64,000 nucleotides of DNA from Planctomycetia bacterium (GTDB lineage: Bacteria; Planctomycetota; Phycisphaerae; Phycisphaerales; SM1A02). Both the position numbers and the translations under genes were made by a program. The notes under the pieces are model-generated. The model saw nothing but the letters and a program-made list of their open reading frames with translations. It did no database searches and was not told the DNA's origin. Positions 59,413-64,000 of the stretch are shown piece after piece (the first letter of the stretch is position 1; every line of letters begins with the position of its first letter). The stretch spans positions 57,916-121,915 of the forward strand of contig SYAC01000034.1 in assembly GCA_005787685.1 (NCBI GenBank). The letters are read 5' to 3'.

Positions 59413-62400
59413 CTACGAAAAACCAAGCCACAGCGCTTCAAGGTCGCGCTCTCGAATGGGCGGAGATAAACCTTGACCCGCGCCCCAGGGCAATAGGCGG
59501 GCAAAGCGGGCACTCCACTTCAATTGCGTCCATGTGTTGGCATCACAGCGCTTGGGTCGCTGGCGTAGCAATCGCGGCTTCCACACAAGATCAAATTGAT
59601 CGCGTTGCGCACGCAATATCCCTGCATTTTCCAGTTGCGACACACGGGCGCGGTGCGCCTTGACCAGCGTCCACGCCACCAACAAATAATTCATCGGTAT
59701 ATGTTCAAGCCAATCGGCACGCAGTACATCCTCGCGCTCGCTTCGCGCCTCCTGAAGAATGTGCGCCCACGAGGCGGGCGCGGGCCGCTTCAACTCCACA
59801 TCGAGCGCGTGCACCTGCTTGGCTAGCTCGGCCACAGCATGCAGCACGCGTTGCGTTGCACTCAGAATATGCTTGTCCACATCCTCAATCTGCTCGTGAA
59901 ACGCGTCGCGCGTTGGCAGCGCCTGCGTGCCTTGCAACAAAATGAGCTCCGCGATGCGCGCAAGCAATTGATCTTTCCACGCATCGCCGCTAAAACGGGC
60001 CACGGATTCAATGACCGCATAGTCGCCGCAAAAATCCAAATGATGCTCCATGGCGCCTCGATTGAGTTGCAGCATCAAAGCGCACAGCGAGCGCAATTGA
60101 CTTTGTTGGGCCTCCTCGAATGTGGCGAACTGTTGTAAGCGCACGCCGTCACTTGTTTCATAGTTCTTTGTTTCATGCTGGCTCATTTCAAGCGCGGCCC
60201 ATGCACGCACTTGGCCTGTTGCATGAGCAATATCAACCTGCATGGGCAATATGTTTGGCAGTGGCGCAATCCACCACGCAAATTCTTTACCAATGGGCAG
60301 GCCATTTGTGGTGCGTGCAATCACCGCCTTACGCGCTTGGTTCGCTTGCCCCGCGAATCGCCTCATCAATTCAGCCGCATCGCGACTGCAAGCCAACACC
60401 TGTCCTTGCGCGTCAAGCACCTCCACGCGCGCGCTGAAATGCGCAGGCACATTGGCAAGCGCAAAATCCTCCACGCGCACCTCTAGTCCACTGGAGCGCT
60501 TCAACTCACGAGCAAGCAATCCGAGCAGCGAACCAGACCCAACATGATGCTGCTCTAAAAACGCCTGAATCACCGCCTCGACTGGTTGAAACCGCGCGCG
60601 CACACGCTTGGGCAAGCTGCGAATGAGCGCCTCCACTTTCGCCTCGATGAAGCCAGGCACCAACCACTCCAAGCGCTCGCAATCCAAGTCGGGCAACTCC
60701 AGAAGCGGCACGCGTACGGTCACGCCATCGGCGTCCGCGCCAGGCTCATGCTGATATTGCACATTCACCACATGGCGTCCAACATTCAGTTGCAAGGGCC
60801 ACTTGGCTTCGTGCGAATCAGGAATTGGCTCCACAAAGAAATCGGATTGGGACATTCGCAGGAGATTTGGCTTGCGCCGCTCAATGACCATGCGCCACTT
60901 TTCAAATGACGCGCGGTTGAAAATATCGGGCGGCACCACGGAATCATAAAATTGGAATTTACGATCTGCATTGGCCAATAAATTGGCTTGGCGACGCGCG
61001 CGCGCAATGGAGTTGACCTGCTCCTCAATTTTTTGGTTGTGCGTTAAAAAATCCGCGCGTACACCCAACCCGTCCTCGGCCAGAGCGTGGCGAATAAAAA
61101 GGACACGCGCCTCCGTGCGATGTTGAGCGCCGTAGGGAACTCGCCGCCGAGGAATAAGGTCTAAATCACCAAAACTCACGCGTTCCCACGCCGCCACTTG
61201 TCCCGTATCGCGTATGTAATGCGGCTCACTGGTGGAGCGCTTCACAAGATGCGCCGCCATTTTTTCAATCCATGCGGGCTGCACTTTTCCTGCCAAGCGC
61301 CCCAGTCGTCTACCCGTGTCCACAACTTCCGCAACAACAATCCACTCGCAATTACGACGGGCCAAACTGGAGCGCGGATGAATGGCAAAGGTTTGACCGT
61401 CGCTTACTTTGTATTGACCGTCGGCGCCGCGATGGGCCACCTGTGTTGCAAAACCCGCAAGCACCGCCTCATGCACCGCGCGCGTCGGCGCAATGGCCGC
61501 GTCGCTACCAACCTCCGTACGCAAGCGATCACGCACAAACCATTCCAGTTGGCGACGAACATCGCTCCACTCGCGCAAGCGTCGCTGCGATAAAAAATGT
61601 TCCTTACACCAGCGACGCAAAGCGCCTGATCCCAACGTATCGCGCGCCTCTTTCCACGCCGCCCACAATTTCAGCGCCGACATGAAGTCGCCATCATTGT
61701 CGGCGAACATTTGATGCGCCAAGTCAGCCATTTGCGCCTGATCAACGGGTCGCTCGCGCGGATCGGCAACGGAAAGAAACGCCGCAATGGTCAGCACTGC
61801 GGCGGCACAATTGAGTTCTAACCCCGCCACGACCACGCGCGCAACTCGCGGATCTACGGGCATTTTCGCCATCTTCTTGCCCACACTGCTGAGGCGGCCA
61901 TGCCGATCCGTGGCGCCAATTTCAAACAGAGTGAGTTCGCCCTCCTCGAGTTGGCGCGCGCCTGGTGGATCAAGAAATGGAAATGTGGACGGCTCACCCA
62001 AACCCAAATCACGCATGCGCAAAATCACACCTGCAAGCGAAGTGCGTTTTATTTCGGGCGGCGTTGCCACAGCGCGTGTGGAAAAATCCTCCAAGCTTCC
62101 TAGGCGCACGCACACGCCCGCGGCCACTCGACCCGCGCGACCACGACGCTGCTCCAGCGATGCCTGGCTCGCCGGCTCCACCAACAATCTTTCAATGCGC
62201 GACTTGGGCGAGAAGCGACTCATGCGCACCAAACCGCTGTCAACCACAAAGCGCACGCCTGGAACAGTCAAGCTGCTCTCGGCCACATTGGTGGCCAGCG
62301 TCACGCGGCGCGATTTGGCGGGCGCAAAGACTTCGTCTTGTTGCGCGTCACCCAAGCGTCCATACAGCGGAAGAATTTCAACATCACGCGCGCCCGCGCG

Positions 62401-63180
62401 ACCACGCAAGGTCTGCGCCACCTCCAAAATCTCGCGCTCGCCAGGCAAAAACGCCAGGACATCGCCAGGTCCCTCCACCAAGCACGATTCAATAGCGTCA
62501 GCCACCATAATTGGATCCGCATGATCTTCGGGCTCCACATCACGCCAACGAACCTCAACTGGAAACGCGCGGCCCGCCACGCGAATCACGGGGCAACCAC
62601 CAAACGCCTCGCCCAATCGATCGGCTTCAAATGTGGCGCTGGTCAAGATCACTTTAAAATCCTTGCGCGCCGCCACAATGCGCCGCAGCGCGCCAAGCAG
62701 AAAGTCAATATTCAAACTTCGCTCATGCGCCTCATCCACAATAATCGCGTCGTAGCGCATCAACAGTCGATCGTGCGCAAGCTGTGCCAAAATAATTCCG
62801 TCGGTGGCTACGCGCACCAATGTGGCCGCGTCGGCCCGTTGTTCGAATCGGATTTGATACCCCACCAACGTACCAAGTGGCACGCCAAGTTCCGCCGCCA
62901 AGCGCGTTGCGGCGGCGCGTGTTGCAATACGCCGTGGTTGCGTGTGCGCAATTTCACCCGCGATACCGCAGCCAATTTCCAGCAACATTTTTGGCAATTG
63001 CGTGGTCTTGCCGCTTCCGGTTTCGGCCTCCACCACCACAACTTGGTTGCCACGCAAGGCCGCCAGAATCTCGGGGCGCGCCGCCGTAATGGGCAGCGCA
63101 TCTGGATAATTCAACGCGGGAACACTGGCGCGACGCGCGGCCAAATTCTCTTCGCTTCGATGGTGTGGATTCTCACGCAC
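59413..63180 (-). CDS. hrpA: ATP-dependent RNA helicase HrpA (DEAH family)
   Basis: HrpA is a DEAH-box RNA helicase that acts on structured RNA and stalled ribosomes. The 1255 residues include Walker A ETGSGKTTQ (GSGKT 55-59), DEAH (149-152) and the motif LTSATFE, then helicase C-terminal motifs (TLATNVAESSLTVPGVRFVV, QRRGRAGRVAAG), HA2 and OB-fold regions. A long C-terminal part of about 650 residues matches the DUF3418 extension of bacterial HrpA. Length is typical (about 1300). It is divergent from nothing; the VF530 gene follows upstream on the same strand with 44 bp between. Confidence 0.95.
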   Translation of the reverse strand: MRENPHHRSEENLAARRASVPALNYPDALPITAARPEILAALRGNQVVVVEAETGSGKTTQLPKMLLEIGCGIAGEIAHTQPRRIATRAAATRLAAELGVPLGTLVGYQIRFEQRADAATLVRVATDGIILAQLAHDRLLMRYDAIIVDEAHERSLNIDFLLGALRRIVAARKDFKVILTSATFEADRLGEAFGGCPVIRVAGRAFPVEVRWRDVEPEDHADPIMVADAIESCLVEGPGDVLAFLPGEREILEVAQTLRGRAGARDVEILPLYGRLGDAQQDEVFAPAKSRRVTLATNVAESSLTVPGVRFVVDSGLVRMSRFSPKSRIERLLVEPASQASLEQRRGRAGRVAAGVCVRLGSLEDFSTRAVATPPEIKRTSLAGVILRMRDLGLGEPSTFPFLDPPGARQLEEGELTLFEIGATDRHGRLSSVGKKMAKMPVDPRVARVVVAGLELNCAAAVLTIAAFLSVADPRERPVDQAQMADLAHQMFADNDGDFMSALKLWAAWKEARDTLGSGALRRWCKEHFLSQRRLREWSDVRRQLEWFVRDRLRTEVGSDAAIAPTRAVHEAVLAGFATQVAHRGADGQYKVSDGQTFAIHPRSSLARRNCEWIVVAEVVDTGRRLGRLAGKVQPAWIEKMAAHLVKRSTSEPHYIRDTGQVAAWERVSFGDLDLIPRRRVPYGAQHRTEARVLFIRHALAEDGLGVRADFLTHNQKIEEQVNSIARARRQANLLANADRKFQFYDSVVPPDIFNRASFEKWRMVIERRKPNLLRMSQSDFFVEPIPDSHEAKWPLQLNVGRHVVNVQYQHEPGADADGVTVRVPLLELPDLDCERLEWLVPGFIEAKVEALIRSLPKRVRARFQPVEAVIQAFLEQHHVGSGSLLGLLARELKRSSGLEVRVEDFALANVPAHFSARVEVLDAQGQVLACSRDAAELMRRFAGQANQARKAVIARTTNGLPIGKEFAWWIAPLPNILPMQVDIAHATGQVRAWAALEMSQHETKNYETSDGVRLQQFATFEEAQQSQLRSLCALMLQLNRGAMEHHLDFCGDYAVIESVARFSGDAWKDQLLARIAELILLQGTQALPTRDAFHEQIEDVDKHILSATQRVLHAVAELAKQVHALDVELKRPAPASWAHILQEARSEREDVLRADWLEHIPMNYLLVAWTLVKAHRARVSQLENAGILRAQRDQFDLVWKPRLLRQRPKRCDANTWTQLKWSARFARLLPWGAGQGLSPPIRERDLEALWLGFS

Positions 63181-63224
63181 GCGACAATAGTAGAGCAGTC
63201 AAGCAAGACAACGGTGGACGCTCG

Positions 63225-63452
63225 TTATCTGTATCCGCGGCGCAAGTCATAGAGGTACCAAGCCTCCACTTTTTGGCGCGCCCATGGAGTCTTTCGTAAA
63301 AAAGTCAGGCTGGATTTTATGCTTGGGTCGCTCGTGAAACAGCGCACATTGATTCGCTGCGAAAGAGTTTCCCAACCGTGGCGCTCAACCAAGATGGTCA
63401 GGATGGCTTCCAGGGTCATGCCTTGAAGTGGATTGTGCGGGTGCTCGCTCAT
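63225..63452 (-). CDS. VF530/DUF2132 family small DNA-binding protein
   Basis: The 75-residue protein matches the VF530 family almost end to end: [20 protein letters not shown], then [20 protein letters not shown] and [15 protein letters not shown]. This compact helical fold is annotated as DNA-binding on the basis of structural work on the founding member. It begins 44 bp upstream of hrpA on the same strand. Confidence 0.9.
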   Translation of the reverse strand: MSEHPHNPLQGMTLEAILTILVERHGWETLSQRINVRCFTSDPSIKSSLTFLRKTPWARQKVEAWYLYDLRRGYR

Positions 63453-63971
63453 TCAATGTGAAAGTAGCAAATTCACCTGACCACTGAGCCAAGCGGCGCG
63501 TCCCAGTCCCTCGAGTTGCGCGGCTGGTCAATGTCGTTCACGCCTGCAATGCAAATGTACATTTCTGCTCATGGCTTACAGTTGGGCAAGGCTTTGAAAC
63601 GGTTCAGCACGCTGAGCAACGAATGAGGCCCCCCTCATGAATAAGCAAGGGTCTTTTCTATGTCGACACACGCAAATTTTGCCAAATCAAATGAAAACAA
63701 GAAGTAACTTGCAAATGTCAACGCCTTGGCGTCTTGGCGTCTTATCTGTTTCGACGGTCGTTTGAACGGCTTCTTGTACGGTGTGATTCATGGTGTGAAA
63801 CGAGCACTTCAACAGGCGGCACACAAGGGGGCGCACTGAATGTCCAAAAAGCGGCGCAGCACCCGTCCGCACCACTTCGCCCAGATTCGCACGAAGTATC
63901 AAAAACAACTTGTGATGAAGGTGATTTGCGAGCAAATGCGCAGGAGTGCGACGCTGCGCAAAACAAAGAAG
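63453..63971. other. 519-bp stretch with no supported gene
   Basis: Upstream of the VF530 gene and before the edge tRNA, no convincing coding sequence was found. It holds the hairpin ATGAGG-CCCC-CCTCAT (63623-63638) without a T-run and a GGCGTCTT doublet near 63730. A basic 52-codon frame (63840-63998) runs into the antisense of the tRNA, so it is rejected. Nothing resembling tmRNA, SRP RNA or RNase P was noticed. Confidence 0.6.
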
Positions 63972-64000
63972 TGGGCGCTACAGGACTCGAACCTGTGACA
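63972..64000 (-). tRNA. Partial tRNA, 3' part only
   Basis: On the minus strand the window edge shows a T-arm ACAGG-TTCGAGT-CCTGT followed by the acceptor strand AGCGCCC and discriminator A. The 5' half, including the anticodon, lies beyond the window, so the amino acid cannot be named. CCA is not encoded. Confidence 0.85.

Noticed and set aside
62338..63252. 304-codon plus-strand frame opposite hrpA
   Set aside because: Entirely within the conserved helicase core on the other strand. Composition is rich in His/Asn/Arg, as is usual for shadows here.
63840..63998. Basic 52-codon ORF at the right edge ending ALQDSNL
   Set aside because: Its last codons are the antisense of the tRNA T-arm, a well-known source of spurious ORFs. 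No ribosome-binding site is present.
1..64000. Search for CRISPR arrays, IS elements, rRNA and phage modules
   Set aside because: No regularly spaced palindromic repeats, transposase motifs, terminal inverted repeats or phage structural genes were seen. The only tandem repeats are the short ones listed.

Overview
The window reads as ordinary chromosome from a Gram-negative-type bacterium with an outer membrane. It carries kpsF (Kdo pathway) and gmhA (heptose pathway), lipoproteins with clear lipoboxes, a PBP4-type peptidase and a surA-like chaperone. GC is moderately high, GTG and TTG starts are frequent, and genes are tightly packed with ATGA/GTGA/TTGA stop-start overlaps and several convergent pairs whose stop codons overlap. 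The gene mix (DUF1844, DUF255/YyaL, YmdB, DRTxG-type phosphoesterase, VF530, HrpA with a long C-terminus, MauE fused to thioredoxin) fits Planctomycetota, perhaps Phycisphaerae. That placement is an inference from gene content only. No rRNA, CRISPR array, transposase or complete prophage was seen.

Layout. 1-4.3 kb: end of a HI0933-type flavoprotein, dacB, scpA (minus), kpsF, a STAS protein and a small conserved gene. 4.3-14.7 kb: a minus-strand run of pyrF, a solute-binding protein, cinA, folK, a TlpA-like thioredoxin protein, a paralogue of its non-thioredoxin part, a YdiJ-type FAD/Fe-S dehydrogenase and a lone receiver domain. 14.7-20.5 kb: DUF971, a secreted phosphoesterase, a tiny lipoprotein with a repeat-rich leader, a membrane-inserted P-loop NTPase and a phosphomannomutase. 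20.5-25 kb: rpsB-tsf with promoter, intercistronic hairpin and terminator, HIT and MazG proteins, tRNA-Arg(CCG) and an MFS transporter. 25.0-25.56 kb: a compositionally foreign stretch with one possible orphan ORF. 25.6-36 kb: phr, TIGR01777 epimerase, gmhA, MauE-thioredoxin fusion, tilS, B12-like protein, ubiE, degenerate amidohydrolase, lipoprotein and Nudix. 36-44 kb: POT transporter, half-size asparaginase, DUF255 protein, small membrane proteins, pgpA and pgsA. 44.3-51.2 kb: nuoJKLMN (the membrane arm of complex I only), ending inside tRNA-Arg(ACG). 51.2-64 kb: polX, amidotransferase, yraN, PPIase, DUF1844, ubiA-type transferase, ymdB, DUF3553, hrpA, VF530 and a partial tRNA at the edge.

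The genes serve envelope assembly (dacB, kpsF, gmhA, pgpA/pgsA, PPIase), respiration and quinones (nuoJ-N, ubiE, YdiJ-like), translation (rpsB, tsf, tilS, three tRNAs), DNA maintenance (scpA, phr, polX, mazG) and envelope redox chemistry (TlpA-like, MauE-Trx, DUF255). No single dramatic new system is evident. The most unusual items are the five-copy 14-nt repeat leader at 17146-17220, the transmembrane P-loop NTPase beside it, the foreign island at 25 kb, and several enzymes whose signature residues are changed.
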